Positions 8,610 to 17,494 of a stretch of DNA of 63,118 nucleotides are shown here, piece by piece; position 1 is the stretch's first letter, and each line of letters opens with the position of its first letter. Location: positions 140,688-203,805 of the forward strand of contig NZ_QVMQ01000022.1 in the NCBI RefSeq assembly GCF_010501105.1, in the 5' to 3' direction. This DNA is from Dysgonomonas sp. 511 (GTDB lineage Bacteria; Bacteroidota; Bacteroidia; Bacteroidales; Dysgonomonadaceae). A program made the position numbers and the translations under genes. Below the pieces are notes generated by a model, which saw nothing but the letters and a program-made list of their open reading frames with translations, was not told the DNA's origin and did not search any database.

Positions 8610-8665
8610 GAAATAGTATATTAACTTAAATAGCAATAATACAACCAATTAAACAAAAACCTAAA

Positions 8666-9859
8666 ATGACACAGGTATCGGAACGTATAGCCAATCTTGC
8701 AATATCGGAAACATTGGCTATGTCACAGAAAAGTACTGAGCTGAAAGCACAAGGTATCAATGTTATCAACCTGAGCGTGGGAGAGCCCGACTTTTTCACT
8801 CCCGCCCATATAAAGGAAGCAGCAAAGAAAGCTATCGACGACAATTTTTCATTCTACACACCTGTGCCGGGCTATATGTCGCTGCGCCAAGCCGTTAGCC
8901 AAAAACTAAAAAAAGAAAACGGGCTGGATTATAAGCCCGAACAAATAATATGCTCGAATGGAGCTAAACAGGCAGTATGCAACGCATTGTTGGCCGTTGT
9001 AAACAAAGACGATGAGGTTATCATACCTGCCCCATGCTGGGTGAGCTATATAGAAATGGTAAAACTGGCAGAAGGTAAAAGTGTGGTGATCCGCACCGGA
9101 ATAGAGCAGGATTTTAAAATGACGCCGGCGCAACTGGAAGCAGCCATCACCCCGAAAACCCGCGCCATCATACTTTGCTCGCCATCGAACCCAACAGGAA
9201 GCATCTATAGCAAAGATGAACTGAAAGCTTTGGCTGATATATTTGCCAAACACCCTAACATTATCATTATTGCCGACGAAATATACGAACATATCAATTA
9301 TATAGGCAAGCACGAGAGCATTGCCCAGTTCGATTCGGTCAAAGACCGCGTAGTTATTATAAACGGAGTTTCGAAAGCCTATGCCATGACAGGATGGCGA
9401 CTTGGCTGGATGGCTGCACCGCAATGGATAGTAGCCGCCTGCAACAAATTGCAGGGACAATATACGTCGGGAGCATCATCCATAGCACAGAAAGCAGCCG
9501 AAGCGGCCTATCTGGGCGATCAGCAATGCGTGGAGGATATGCGCCAGGCTTTTATGCGCCGCCGCGACCTGATAGTGAAACTGGCATCGGAAATAGAAGG
9601 CTTCAAGGTAAACAAGCCGGAAGGTGCATTCTACCTTTTCCCTGAGTGCAGCTACTACTTCGGCAAATCGTACAATGGCAAAACTATACACACATCTGCC
9701 GATCTGGCAATGTTCCTGCTCGAAGAAGGCCATGTGGCCAGTGTTGGCGGCCTTGCTTTCGAAGCGCCCGATTATATCCGTTTCTCATACGCCACATCCG
9801 ATGAAAACATTATCGAAGCTATGAGACGAGTGAAAGAAACATTAGCTAAGTTGAAATAA
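8666..9859 (+). CDS. pyridoxal phosphate-dependent aminotransferase, class I (aspartate aminotransferase type)
   Basis: 397 residues, standard length for the Igamma/Ib aspartate aminotransferase group. Motifs in order: SVGEPDFFTP near 40, CSPSNPTGS near 175 (substrate-binding Asn), DEIYEHI near 205, and GVSKAYAMTGWRLGW with the Schiff-base lysine near 240. It should interconvert aspartate and oxaloacetate, though close relatives also accept other amino acids. The PurF-like gene starts 28 bases later and a barstar homologue after that, so the three probably form an operon. The upstream DNA is the repeat-rich interval. Confidence 0.9.
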   Translation: MTQVSERIANLAISETLAMSQKSTELKAQGINVINLSVGEPDFFTPAHIKEAAKKAIDDNFSFYTPVPGYMSLRQAVSQKLKKENGLDYKPEQIICSNGAKQAVCNALLAVVNKDDEVIIPAPCWVSYIEMVKLAEGKSVVIRTGIEQDFKMTPAQLEAAITPKTRAIILCSPSNPTGSIYSKDELKALADIFAKHPNIIIIADEIYEHINYIGKHESIAQFDSVKDRVVIINGVSKAYAMTGWRLGWMAAPQWIVAACNKLQGQYTSGASSIAQKAAEAAYLGDQQCVEDMRQAFMRRRDLIVKLASEIEGFKVNKPEGAFYLFPECSYYFGKSYNGKTIHTSADLAMFLLEEGHVASVGGLAFEAPDYIRFSYATSDENIIEAMRRVKETLAKLK

Positions 9860-9887
9860 TCTTAATTTACGAATATATATAAAACGA

Positions 9888-11297
9888 ATGGGCGGTTTTT
9901 TTGGAACGATATCAAAGTCGGCCTGTATAACAGACTTGTTTTACGGTACAGACTACAACTCCCACCTGGGTACCCGCCGGGGAGGGATGGCGACCTTACA
10001 CGAAGGTATTTTCAACAGGGCGATTCACAATCTGGAAAATTCATATTTCCGCTTACGGTTCGAAGCCGACCTTCCTAAATTTAAAGGCAATTCGGGTATC
10101 GGTATCATCAGCGATACAGACCCTCAGCCAATATTTGTCAACTCGCATCTGGGCAAATATGCAGTGGTTACGGTTGCCAAGATTAACAACCTGGACGAAC
10201 TGCAAAAAGAATTATTGGATAAAGGCTGTCACTTTTCCGAACTAAGTTCGGGGCAAGCCAGTCAAACCGAATTGATTGCATTGTTAATATCGCAAGGGAA
10301 AACTTTTCCAGAAGGTATAAAACTTGTGCATGAGAAGATTAAAGGCTCGTGCTCGATGCTTATCCTTACGGAGAAATGCATCATTGCCGCCCGCGACAAA
10401 TGGGGGCGTACCCCGATCTTAATAGGTAAAAAAGACGGGGCACATGCCGTATCCAGTGAGCCATGCAGTTTTCCGAACCTGGGCTATGAACTGACATACG
10501 ACATTGGTCCCGGTGAGATAGTCGAAATCACAGCCGATAAGATAGAGACAGTACACGAACCAAATAAGCAAAAACAGGTTTGTTCTTTCCTTTGGGTTTA
10601 TTATGGTTATCCTGTGTCTGACTATGAAGGGGTTAATGTTGACACAATGCGTTATACCTGCGGATTGAAAATGGCGGCTAAAGATGATGTAGAAGCCGAC
10701 TATGTGGCTGGCATACCCGATTCGGGCATTGGCATGGGATTAGGCTATGCCGAAGGCAAAGGTTTGCCGTACCGTCGTGCCATTATAAAATACACGCCTA
10801 CATGGCCACGCAGCTTTACCCCTGCTAACCAGGAGGTTAGAGACCTTGTGGCAAAGATGAAGCTTATACCGAACCGCCATCTACTTAAGGATAAGAGAGT
10901 TATCTTCTGCGACGACTCTATTGTGCGGGGCACTCAGTTGAACGACAACGTGAATATCCTCTACGGATATGGAGCTAAAGAAGTGCATATGCGCATCGGA
11001 AGCCCTCCCATCCTCCATGCTTGTCCTTATCTTGGATTCACTGCATCGAAATCGGCTTTGGAGCTTATTACCCGCCGCACGATAAAGGAGCTGGAAGGTG
11101 ACGACTCGAAAGACTTGGAAAAGTATGCGACGACCGACTCGCCTCAATATAACGAAATGATAGATAAGATTCGTAAGAAGCTGAATATAACATCGTTGAA
11201 GTTTGTTACAGTAGAAGACTTACTCGATTCTATCGGGTTGCCGGAAGGTAGTGTCTGTACATATTGCTACAACAAGGCATGCCCTAAAGGGGAATAA
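9888..11297 (+). CDS. amidophosphoribosyltransferase (PurF) paralogue lacking the glutaminase nucleophile
   Basis: 469 residues that align along the whole length of PurF: an Ntn-type glutaminase domain (about 1-225) and a phosphoribosyltransferase domain (about 230-460). The PRPP loop is present as IFCDDSIVRGT (339-349). Four cysteines, C232, C379, C457 and C460, fall where B. subtilis PurF holds its 4Fe-4S cluster. However, the start is MGGFFG instead of the invariant MCG, so the catalytic N-terminal cysteine is replaced by glycine. No alternative start gives a Cys2. Glutamine-dependent activity should be lost; ammonia-dependent or regulatory activity is possible. It follows an aminotransferase and precedes a barstar homologue. 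Probably a Bacteroidota paralogue distinct from the true PurF. Confidence 0.85.
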   Translation: MGGFFGTISKSACITDLFYGTDYNSHLGTRRGGMATLHEGIFNRAIHNLENSYFRLRFEADLPKFKGNSGIGIISDTDPQPIFVNSHLGKYAVVTVAKINNLDELQKELLDKGCHFSELSSGQASQTELIALLISQGKTFPEGIKLVHEKIKGSCSMLILTEKCIIAARDKWGRTPILIGKKDGAHAVSSEPCSFPNLGYELTYDIGPGEIVEITADKIETVHEPNKQKQVCSFLWVYYGYPVSDYEGVNVDTMRYTCGLKMAAKDDVEADYVAGIPDSGIGMGLGYAEGKGLPYRRAIIKYTPTWPRSFTPANQEVRDLVAKMKLIPNRHLLKDKRVIFCDDSIVRGTQLNDNVNILYGYGAKEVHMRIGSPPILHACPYLGFTASKSALELITRRTIKELEGDDSKDLEKYATTDSPQYNEMIDKIRKKLNITSLKFVTVEDLLDSIGLPEGSVCTYCYNKACPKGE

Positions 11298-11332
11298 TGT
11301 CGCTCGGGTTTTTCCGCTTATACTTATAGCTT

Positions 11333-11725
11333 ATGGTGAAGACAATTGTTATTGATGGCAGTAAGATACACGATATTCCGACCTTCTATGAGGAGATAAA
11401 CCGTGTATTCATGGCAAATACCGACTGGAAGCTCGGTCAAAGCCTGGATGCCCTCAACGATATGTTTTATGGGGGCTATGGAGAGATAAAGGGAGATGAG
11501 ACTATACGCCTTATCTGGACTGATTTTGAAAAGAACCGGGAAGACTTGGGGTTGGAGTTGACCAAAGCCTATTATCAGGAGAAATTGAAGTCTCCGGACA
11601 AGTTCAATTCAGACTTTGTGCAGCATAAGCAGACCGAACTGGAAGAGGGGACCGGCAAGACGTACTTCGAAATCATACTTGAGATTATCGGCGAACATCA
11701 GAATATAGACCTGACCCCTCAATAG
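11333..11725 (+). CDS. barstar-family (ribonuclease inhibitor-like) protein
   Basis: 130 residues. The opening TIVIDGSKIHDIPTFYEEI followed by SLDALNDMFYGGYGE matches the barstar fold: beta strand, helix, and the (N/S)LDALxD motif that in barstar contacts the barnase active site. It is longer than B. amyloliquefaciens barstar (about 90), with a mid-chain insertion before the last strand. Barstars bind and block barnase-type RNases, but no RNase partner gene is nearby. Conserved orphan barstars exist in many genomes and their targets are often unknown. It lies 35 bases after the PurF-like gene. Confidence 0.72.
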   Translation: MVKTIVIDGSKIHDIPTFYEEINRVFMANTDWKLGQSLDALNDMFYGGYGEIKGDETIRLIWTDFEKNREDLGLELTKAYYQEKLKSPDKFNSDFVQHKQTELEEGTGKTYFEIILEIIGEHQNIDLTPQ

Positions 11726-11750
11726 GCTTATGCCCAATGCTATATAAAGC

Positions 11751-11927
11751 AGAAAGAAGTTGTCCCAAAAGTAATCATCTGCTTCATTTATTAGCCATCG
11801 GTCACATACTTTAGTATGCTCCCTTCTGTCTAAAAATGAGCGGCTTCGCATCTAATCACTTTTTGAACACTTCACTTCAGAAACACGAGAAAGGTGTCCT
11901 TACTTACTTTTGGGACACCTTCTTTCT
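11751..11927. mobile_element. ~180-base inverted-repeat element (MITE-like), copy A
   Basis: Left end AGAAAGAAGTTGTCCCAAAA and right end ACTTTTGGGACACCTTCTTT are inverted copies of each other (about 20 bases with one mismatch). The interior, for example CTTCTGTCTAAAAATGAGCG and TAATCACTTTTTGAACACTT, recurs nearly unchanged at 24618-24802. There is no coding capacity. The right end alone forms a hairpin (11891-11921) followed on each side by A/T runs. It may serve as terminator for the barstar operon (plus) and clpC (minus), which converge here. Confidence 0.65.
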
Positions 11928-11945
11928 CTTATCATAAACCAGCAT

Positions 11946-14459
11946 TTACTTAGCAATTGCTTTCAGCTTGTCGTTCTCCTTATCTACCTCAAAGGTTATA
12001 GCACCACCGGGTTTGACTGCTCCCGATAATATCAGTTCAGCAATCTCATCCTCTACATAGTTTTGTATAGCACGTTTGAGCGGACGCGCTCCAAACTGTA
12101 CATCATACCCTTTGTCGGCAAGGAAGTCTTTAGCTTCCTGAGCGAGTTCGATAGTATATCCCAGTTCTTCCATGCGCTTGTAGAAGCCTTTCAGTTCGAT
12201 ACCGATGATCTTCTCTATCGAAGCTTTATCCAATTGGTCGAATGTGATGATGTCATCTACACGGTTGAGGAACTCCGGCGAGAAAGTCTTATTCAAGGCC
12301 TTCTGAAGTACGCTTCTCGAATACTCCCTGTTTGCAGCCGACTCTCTTTTGAAGCCGACGCCTCCTCCGAAGTCTTTCAGCTGGCGGGTACCAACGTTCG
12401 ATGTCATGATGAGGATAGTATTCTTGAAGTCTATCTTTCGTCCAAGGCTATCTGTAAGGTGGCCTTCGTCCATTACTTGCAATAGTATGTTGTAGACATC
12501 GGGATGGGCTTTCTCTATCTCGTCGAGCAAGACAACCGAATATGGTTTGCGGCGTACCTTTTCGCTAAGCAACCCACCTTCTTCGTATCCTACATATCCA
12601 GGAGGTGCTCCGACCAGGCGCGATACGTTGAATTTCTCCATATATTCGCTCATATCGATACGGATAAGGGCATCTGCCGAGTCGAACAATTGTTCGGCAA
12701 TCATCTTGGCGAGGTGAGTTTTACCGACTCCTGTAGGCCCAAGGAACATGAATGTGCCTATCGGACGATTCGGGTCTTTCAATCCGATACGGTTGCGTTG
12801 TATGGCTTTAACAATCTTATTCACTGCTTCGTCTTGTCCTACCACAGCTTCTTTCAGGTTGTCTTTCATGCCTACAAGCTTAACGCCTTCCGATTCGCCG
12901 ATACGCTGAACAGGAACTCCCGACATCATGGAAACCACTTCTGCTACCATTTCGGCATCTACTGTTTCGGGTTTCTCTTTCAACGATGCTTTCCAGTCGG
13001 CTTCGGCTTTATCCAATTTGGCCATTAGCTGACGCTGTGTATCGCGGAAGCTTGCTGCCAATTCGTATTTCTGAGCTTTTACAGCTTCTCCTTTTTGCTC
13101 TATAATGTTATTCAGTTCTTTTTCGATATCTTCTATCTCTTTCGGAACCCGAATGTTGGCGATATGCATACGCGATCCGGCTTCGTCGAGGGCATCAATA
13201 GCCTTATCGGGAAAGTTGCGGTCGGTAATATACCTGTCGGTAAGTTTAACACAAGCTTCCAGAGCATCTTCGGTATATTTTACATTGTGATGTTCCTCGT
13301 AGCGTTCTTTGATATTATGCAATATCTGCAAAGTTTCCTCGGCTGTAGTAGGTTCTACCATCACCTTTTGGAAACGACGTTCCAATGCTCCGTCTTTTTC
13401 TATGTTCTTGCGATATTCATCCAGGGTAGTAGCACCAATACATTGTATTTCGCCGCGTGCCAATGCCGGTTTCAGCATATTGGCAGCATCGAGCGAACCT
13501 GTTGCGCCTCCTGCTCCTACTATTGTATGTATCTCGTCGATGAACAGGATTATGTTCGGATTTTTAGACAACTCGTTCAATATCGCTTTTATACGTTCTT
13601 CAAATTGCCCGCGATATTTTGTACCTGCCACTACCGAAGCCATATCCAATGCTATCACACGTTTGTCGAACAATACGCGCGAAACCTTCTTCTGGGTAAT
13701 GCGTAATGCCAGGCCTTCTACTATTGCCGACTTACCTACTCCGGGCTCGCCGATAAGTATAGGGTTATTCTTCTTGCGTCGGCTCAGGATTTGTGCCAGC
13801 CGTTCTATTTCTTTTTCGCGGCCTACTATCGGATCCAGTTTGTTTTCGAGAGCCGCTTTGGTCATGTCTATACCAAAATTGTCGAGTACCGGCGTATCTG
13901 TAGCCTGACGCGGTTGTTGAGTACCAACATTTGAGGCTCCTCCCGACAAATCGTCATCTTCGTCTTCGTCGTCATCAGTAAAGTCTGCCCCCATACGTGG
14001 CAACTCGTCTTTCTTATGCATTAAGTTTCCCATACTTTTTATATAGGTAAATGTTCCGTTGTAGTCCATATGATATTCTCCCAACAGTGTCGCAGCCATA
14101 TTATTATGTTCTTTCAAAATAGCGAGAAGCAAGTGTTCGGAATCCGTTTCGGCACTTTTTGTTAAACGGGCTTCGAGAATACTCATCTTCAGCACTTTTT
14201 CGGCACTTTTTGTCATCACTACTTCACTATTTGGGTATGCATCCTCCTGCTGCTTTAATATGTTATTATCAATGTTTTCTTTTAACTCTACCAAATCTAT
14301 TCCAAAATCTTTTAATGCCTGTACGGCCAATCCGTCTCCATTGCGAAGAATTCCAAGCATCAAATGTTCCGGCGCTAAATAGTTGGTTTGTAGTCGTCCG
14401 GCTTCTTCACGACTGTATGCCATGATTCTACGAACTCTTTGTGAAAAATTATTTTCCAT
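11946..14459 (-). CDS. clpC: ATP-dependent Clp protease ATP-binding subunit, ClpC type
   Basis: About 837 residues. Domain order: double Clp-N repeat (about 1-150), acidic linker, AAA+ module 1 with Walker [10 protein letters not shown] and a Walker B FIDEIHT, a UVR motif ([16 protein letters not shown]) in the middle region, AAA+ module 2 with [10 protein letters not shown] and [12 protein letters not shown], then ClpB-D2-small domain. The UVR motif and lack of a long ClpB coiled coil identify ClpC. It unfolds substrates for ClpP and usually needs adaptors such as McsB or MecA. The ATG at 14459 is preferred over an in-frame TTG three codons upstream. The 282 bases to the next gene hold only AT-rich DNA. 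Confidence 0.93.
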   Translation of the reverse strand: MENNFSQRVRRIMAYSREEAGRLQTNYLAPEHLMLGILRNGDGLAVQALKDFGIDLVELKENIDNNILKQQEDAYPNSEVVMTKSAEKVLKMSILEARLTKSAETDSEHLLLAILKEHNNMAATLLGEYHMDYNGTFTYIKSMGNLMHKKDELPRMGADFTDDDEDEDDDLSGGASNVGTQQPRQATDTPVLDNFGIDMTKAALENKLDPIVGREKEIERLAQILSRRKKNNPILIGEPGVGKSAIVEGLALRITQKKVSRVLFDKRVIALDMASVVAGTKYRGQFEERIKAILNELSKNPNIILFIDEIHTIVGAGGATGSLDAANMLKPALARGEIQCIGATTLDEYRKNIEKDGALERRFQKVMVEPTTAEETLQILHNIKERYEEHHNVKYTEDALEACVKLTDRYITDRNFPDKAIDALDEAGSRMHIANIRVPKEIEDIEKELNNIIEQKGEAVKAQKYELAASFRDTQRQLMAKLDKAEADWKASLKEKPETVDAEMVAEVVSMMSGVPVQRIGESEGVKLVGMKDNLKEAVVGQDEAVNKIVKAIQRNRIGLKDPNRPIGTFMFLGPTGVGKTHLAKMIAEQLFDSADALIRIDMSEYMEKFNVSRLVGAPPGYVGYEEGGLLSEKVRRKPYSVVLLDEIEKAHPDVYNILLQVMDEGHLTDSLGRKIDFKNTILIMTSNVGTRQLKDFGGGVGFKRESAANREYSRSVLQKALNKTFSPEFLNRVDDIITFDQLDKASIEKIIGIELKGFYKRMEELGYTIELAQEAKDFLADKGYDVQFGARPLKRAIQNYVEDEIAELILSGAVKPGGAITFEVDKENDKLKAIAK

Positions 14460-14741
14460 AACCGTCAATTTGATGTTTATGCGTGTAATACAAATATAAG
14501 ATTTATTTCTAAAATCTTTTTAGGGATAATCTTTATTAACTCTCTGATAGTTTAACAAAAATGATGCCATAAAGTTTTTCCTGCAAATACCGGCTTGTTT
14601 TACAAAATCATTTTCGAAAAGATAATAGCTAAAAGCATAACATAATGCAGCTTTGCGCTGGCAAATAAAACGAAATTATATCAATGAATATAATTTGCAG
14701 CATTTTGATTAAAAATTACACTGGATATAAAGATATTGTCT

Positions 14742-15662
14742 TTACTTGATAAAGGGAATTATATCGAAGCGTTTTGTAAATGAAACTTTAACAGTTCCCG
14801 AATGTATGCCGATGCTAGAGTTATCGTTCATAGAAGAGAAGATGAGATTTCCCACATACGACAATCCGAGCGACCACGACTTGCGGTTATATCCGGCTGA
14901 GATACGAGGGAATACAGTAGGGTAGACCTTAAGCTTTTTGCCTATAGTACTGAACTTTTCGCTACCGAAGTTGATGCCTGCTGTAGCCGATGCACTTATA
15001 TCCCAATAACGACCCAGCACCCATGTGTAGGCATAGCCGGCGCTAACTCCGAACTGAAAATTGTCTATCCTGTTTTTGTCCTCATACACGAACGAACTGT
15101 CGGAACGTATCCTTGTTTTATAAACACCACCTCCGAGCAGGAAACTACCTGCCGACTTTATCTGCTTTTCGTTCTGATTGAAAGCTGCCTGATAAGAAAA
15201 TCGCTTGTTGTTGAACACATACTGCCCGTATATGCCATATTTGCGCACTTCCAGGTCGGGGTAAAGTTCCGGGGTGTCTTTATCTTCTTCATCGTAGAAC
15301 CCCTTATATCTCTGGATAAAGATATCAAACACTATTTTTCGTCCATAATTATGTATCTGAAGATCAAAAGCTTTTGTTTTACCCAGGTCTTTGTCTCTCA
15401 TGAAATCGAAACCGTAGCCGTAGCCAAAACTGATAATCGTATTGTTTATAGAAGCACCAATACCTATATTGGGCGGGGTATTGGGTATGAAGGTCTTACT
15501 GGCTCCTTCGTCTTGCTCCACACTTACAAACAACATATCTTTGGATATATAGGGGGCGATAGCAAGCCGATATTCGAACGGTTTGATATATGTGCTATCA
15601 ATTTGTGCAATACAAAAATTCGATACAAGAGATAATAGAAAACAAGTTATTGTAATTCTCAT
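14742..15662 (-). CDS. DUF4421-like secreted/outer-membrane protein
   Basis: About 306 residues from the ATG at 15662, which gives a proper signal peptide (MRITITCFLLSLVSNFCIAQ). A TTG start 13 codons upstream would spoil the signal. The rest alternates short amphipathic strands ending in aromatic residues (for example SFGYGYGFDF, FSYQAAF, WSLGLSYVGN), as in an outer-membrane beta barrel, and resembles the DUF4421 family of Bacteroidota. Function unknown. It stands alone between clpC and the divergent methylglyoxal synthase gene. Assignment to DUF4421 is from memory of the family pattern. Confidence 0.65.
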   Translation of the reverse strand: MRITITCFLLSLVSNFCIAQIDSTYIKPFEYRLAIAPYISKDMLFVSVEQDEGASKTFIPNTPPNIGIGASINNTIISFGYGYGFDFMRDKDLGKTKAFDLQIHNYGRKIVFDIFIQRYKGFYDEEDKDTPELYPDLEVRKYGIYGQYVFNNKRFSYQAAFNQNEKQIKSAGSFLLGGGVYKTRIRSDSSFVYEDKNRIDNFQFGVSAGYAYTWVLGRYWDISASATAGINFGSEKFSTIGKKLKVYPTVFPRISAGYNRKSWSLGLSYVGNLIFSSMNDNSSIGIHSGTVKVSFTKRFDIIPFIK

Positions 15663-15874
15663 ACTTTGTAAACCTGAAATAACTTTATTTATTTTATGCA
15701 AACCCTTTTTTTAATAACTGATTGTCCCCTTCCTTTATTCCGGCATTTGTCTATAATGGGCTATGGCGATCATCCGGAATGACACAAAAATATACTTTCT
15801 CTTTCCGATATACAAAAATACAAGAAGTAACCAAGTCTTAATAAGTGTAAAGCACACTTTCTTTAGAAAAGTTT

Positions 15875-15882
15875 TATCTTTG
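15875..15882 (+). promoter_or_regulatory. -7 box of the mgsA unit
   Basis: TATCTTTG fits TAnnTTTG and lies about 58 bases upstream of the mgsA start. No clear -33 box. Confidence 0.5.
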
Positions 15883-15940
15883 AACAACATATTAAAACAA
15901 AAGAATGTTATTTATACAAATATAAAATGAATTTGACTTT

Positions 15941-16417
15941 ATGAGAAAAAGACTGACTATCGCACTTGTGGCTCACGACCATCGCAAAGCAGATATGGTG
16001 GAATGGTGTTATTACAACTCTGATTTCCTGGCAAACCACCATCTGGTATGTACAGGTACCACCGGAGCATTGATAAAAGAAGCATTTGAGAAAAAGGGCA
16101 TAGAAGCTGAAATCACACGTATGAACTCGGGGCCGCTGGGGGGCGATGCCGAAATAGCAGCAATGGTAGTACGCAACGAAGTAGACATGGCCGTTTTTCT
16201 TATAGACGACCTGAATCCTCAGCCACATGAGGCAGACATAATGATGTTGTTGCGCCAGTGCCGCGTACACAATGTGCCTATTGCCTGCAACCGCTATAGT
16301 GCCGACCTGATGATAACCAGTACGCTTTGGGATCAGGAGGGTTATGTGCCTAAACAACCTCGCTATCAGGCTTTCGACAGGAAGGCTTTCGACGAAATGT
16401 ATGGAAAAATGAAATAA
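15941..16417 (+). CDS. mgsA: methylglyoxal synthase
   Basis: 158 residues, standard MgsA length. It begins with a strand followed by VAHDHRKADM (His contacting substrate phosphate), then CTGTTGAL for phosphate binding, SGPLGGDAE containing the catalytic Asp, and DDLNPQPHEAD with the catalytic His/Asp pair. It converts dihydroxyacetone phosphate to methylglyoxal plus phosphate in the cytoplasm, a phosphate-releasing glycolytic bypass. The AI-2E-type membrane protein gene starts 10 bases after it, suggesting co-transcription, although no functional link is known to me. Confidence 0.95.
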   Translation: MRKRLTIALVAHDHRKADMVEWCYYNSDFLANHHLVCTGTTGALIKEAFEKKGIEAEITRMNSGPLGGDAEIAAMVVRNEVDMAVFLIDDLNPQPHEADIMMLLRQCRVHNVPIACNRYSADLMITSTLWDQEGYVPKQPRYQAFDRKAFDEMYGKMK

Positions 16418-16427
16418 GCAAGCATCT

Positions 16428-17441
16428 ATGGGTATAACAGTGAAAGAACAATACTGGAAATATTCCCTTATAGTACTCATCCTTTTTATGGGGATCGTGA
16501 TGGTGCGCGAAATGGCTCCTTTCCTCGGAGGGATATTGGGTGCTTCCACCATATATGTATTGCTGAGGAGGCAAATGTTTTGCCTGGTGGAAAAGAAGAA
16601 ATTCAGAAAGAGCCTGGCTGCTTCCCTAATATTGATAGAGGCCGTAATGTTCTTTCTTATACCGATATCTGCTGCTGTATGGCTGCTGATAGAAGAGTTG
16701 CATGGTATTAATCTTAATCTGGCTGCAACAGTAGATACCATACAGCAATTTGCATCGCGCCTGCACGAAAAGATAGGTTATAATATATTCAGCACCGACA
16801 ATATAGTAAGTGCAGTAGGATACCTGCCGAAGATAGGGCAAATGCTGGTCAATAGTGTTGCCAGCTTTGTTATCAACGCTTTGGTTATGATATTTGTCCT
16901 TTACTTTATGCTGATTGGCGGGCGGAAAATGGAGAATTATTTTTACAGCCTACTGCCTTTCAGTACAAAAAACAAAAGGAATGTAATGCACGAAATAAAT
17001 ATGATGGTGAAATCGAATGCTATTGGCATCCCTCTGTTAGCTATCATACAGGGAGGGGTTGCTCTTATAGGCTATTTGATATTCGACGTGCCCAACCCCA
17101 TCCTTTTTGCGTTCTTTACTTGCTTTGCTACCATCATACCATTGGTGGGAACCGGGCTAGTATGGCTTCCCTTATCGGTATATCTGGTAATATCTGGCGA
17201 TTGGTTCAACGGCATTGCTCTGACGGTATTCGGATTGATAGTAATATCAAACTCAGATAACCTTATCCGTTTTATACTCCAGAAAAAAATGGCCGACACA
17301 CATCCTCTGATTACTGTATTTGGTGTAGTTATAGGCTTGACTTTATTTGGTTTTTGGGGTGTTATATTCGGCCCATTACTTATGTCTATGTTTGTGATTT
17401 GCCTGAATATATTTAAGAGGGAATATCTGGATGCAGAATAA
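16428..17441 (+). CDS. AI-2E transporter (TqsA/PerM) family membrane protein
   Basis: 337 residues, eight predicted helices in the family arrangement: three at the N-terminus, a soluble helical stretch (about 90-150), then five helices. The family hallmark GVALIGYLIF and the FATIIPLVGTGLVWLP segment are present. Members export autoinducer-2 in E. coli (TqsA), but many, such as sodium/proton antiporters, do other things. Substrate not inferable. It follows mgsA by 10 bases and ends seven bases before a conserved terminator hairpin. Confidence 0.85.
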   Translation: MGITVKEQYWKYSLIVLILFMGIVMVREMAPFLGGILGASTIYVLLRRQMFCLVEKKKFRKSLAASLILIEAVMFFLIPISAAVWLLIEELHGINLNLAATVDTIQQFASRLHEKIGYNIFSTDNIVSAVGYLPKIGQMLVNSVASFVINALVMIFVLYFMLIGGRKMENYFYSLLPFSTKNKRNVMHEINMMVKSNAIGIPLLAIIQGGVALIGYLIFDVPNPILFAFFTCFATIIPLVGTGLVWLPLSVYLVISGDWFNGIALTVFGLIVISNSDNLIRFILQKKMADTHPLITVFGVVIGLTLFGFWGVIFGPLLMSMFVICLNIFKREYLDAE

Positions 17442-17447
17442 AGCAAA

Positions 17448-17486
17448 AAAGAAGGTGCCCTTTATTACTTTTAGGACACCTTCTTT
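17448..17486. terminator. terminator hairpin of the GGTGTCC repeat family
   Basis: AAAGAAGGTGCCC, loop TTTATTACTTTT, AGGACACCTTCTTT. The stem and even the loop match the right ends of the MITE-like elements and the hairpins at 22478 and 23121. It separates convergent genes (AI-2E family and Usp), so it can serve both. Confidence 0.7.
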
Positions 17487-17494
17487 GTGTTTTC

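Larger units (their letters stand above)
8029..8665. other. 637-base gene-free interval filled with repeats
   Basis: No credible gene. The stretch contains two complete copies (8121-8172, 8228-8280) and one interrupted copy (8441-8609) of the GTTACTTTTT palindrome. Between them are fragments such as TGAGGAACGAAGGATCTC (near 8330) that resemble dispersed intergenic sequences I recall from other bacterial genomes. The final palindrome ends about 55 bases before the aminotransferase start. Confidence 0.6.

Noticed and set aside
15908..16741. 277-residue minus-strand frame across mgsA and the AI-2E gene
   Set aside because: Antisense; both plus-strand genes have clear family motifs.
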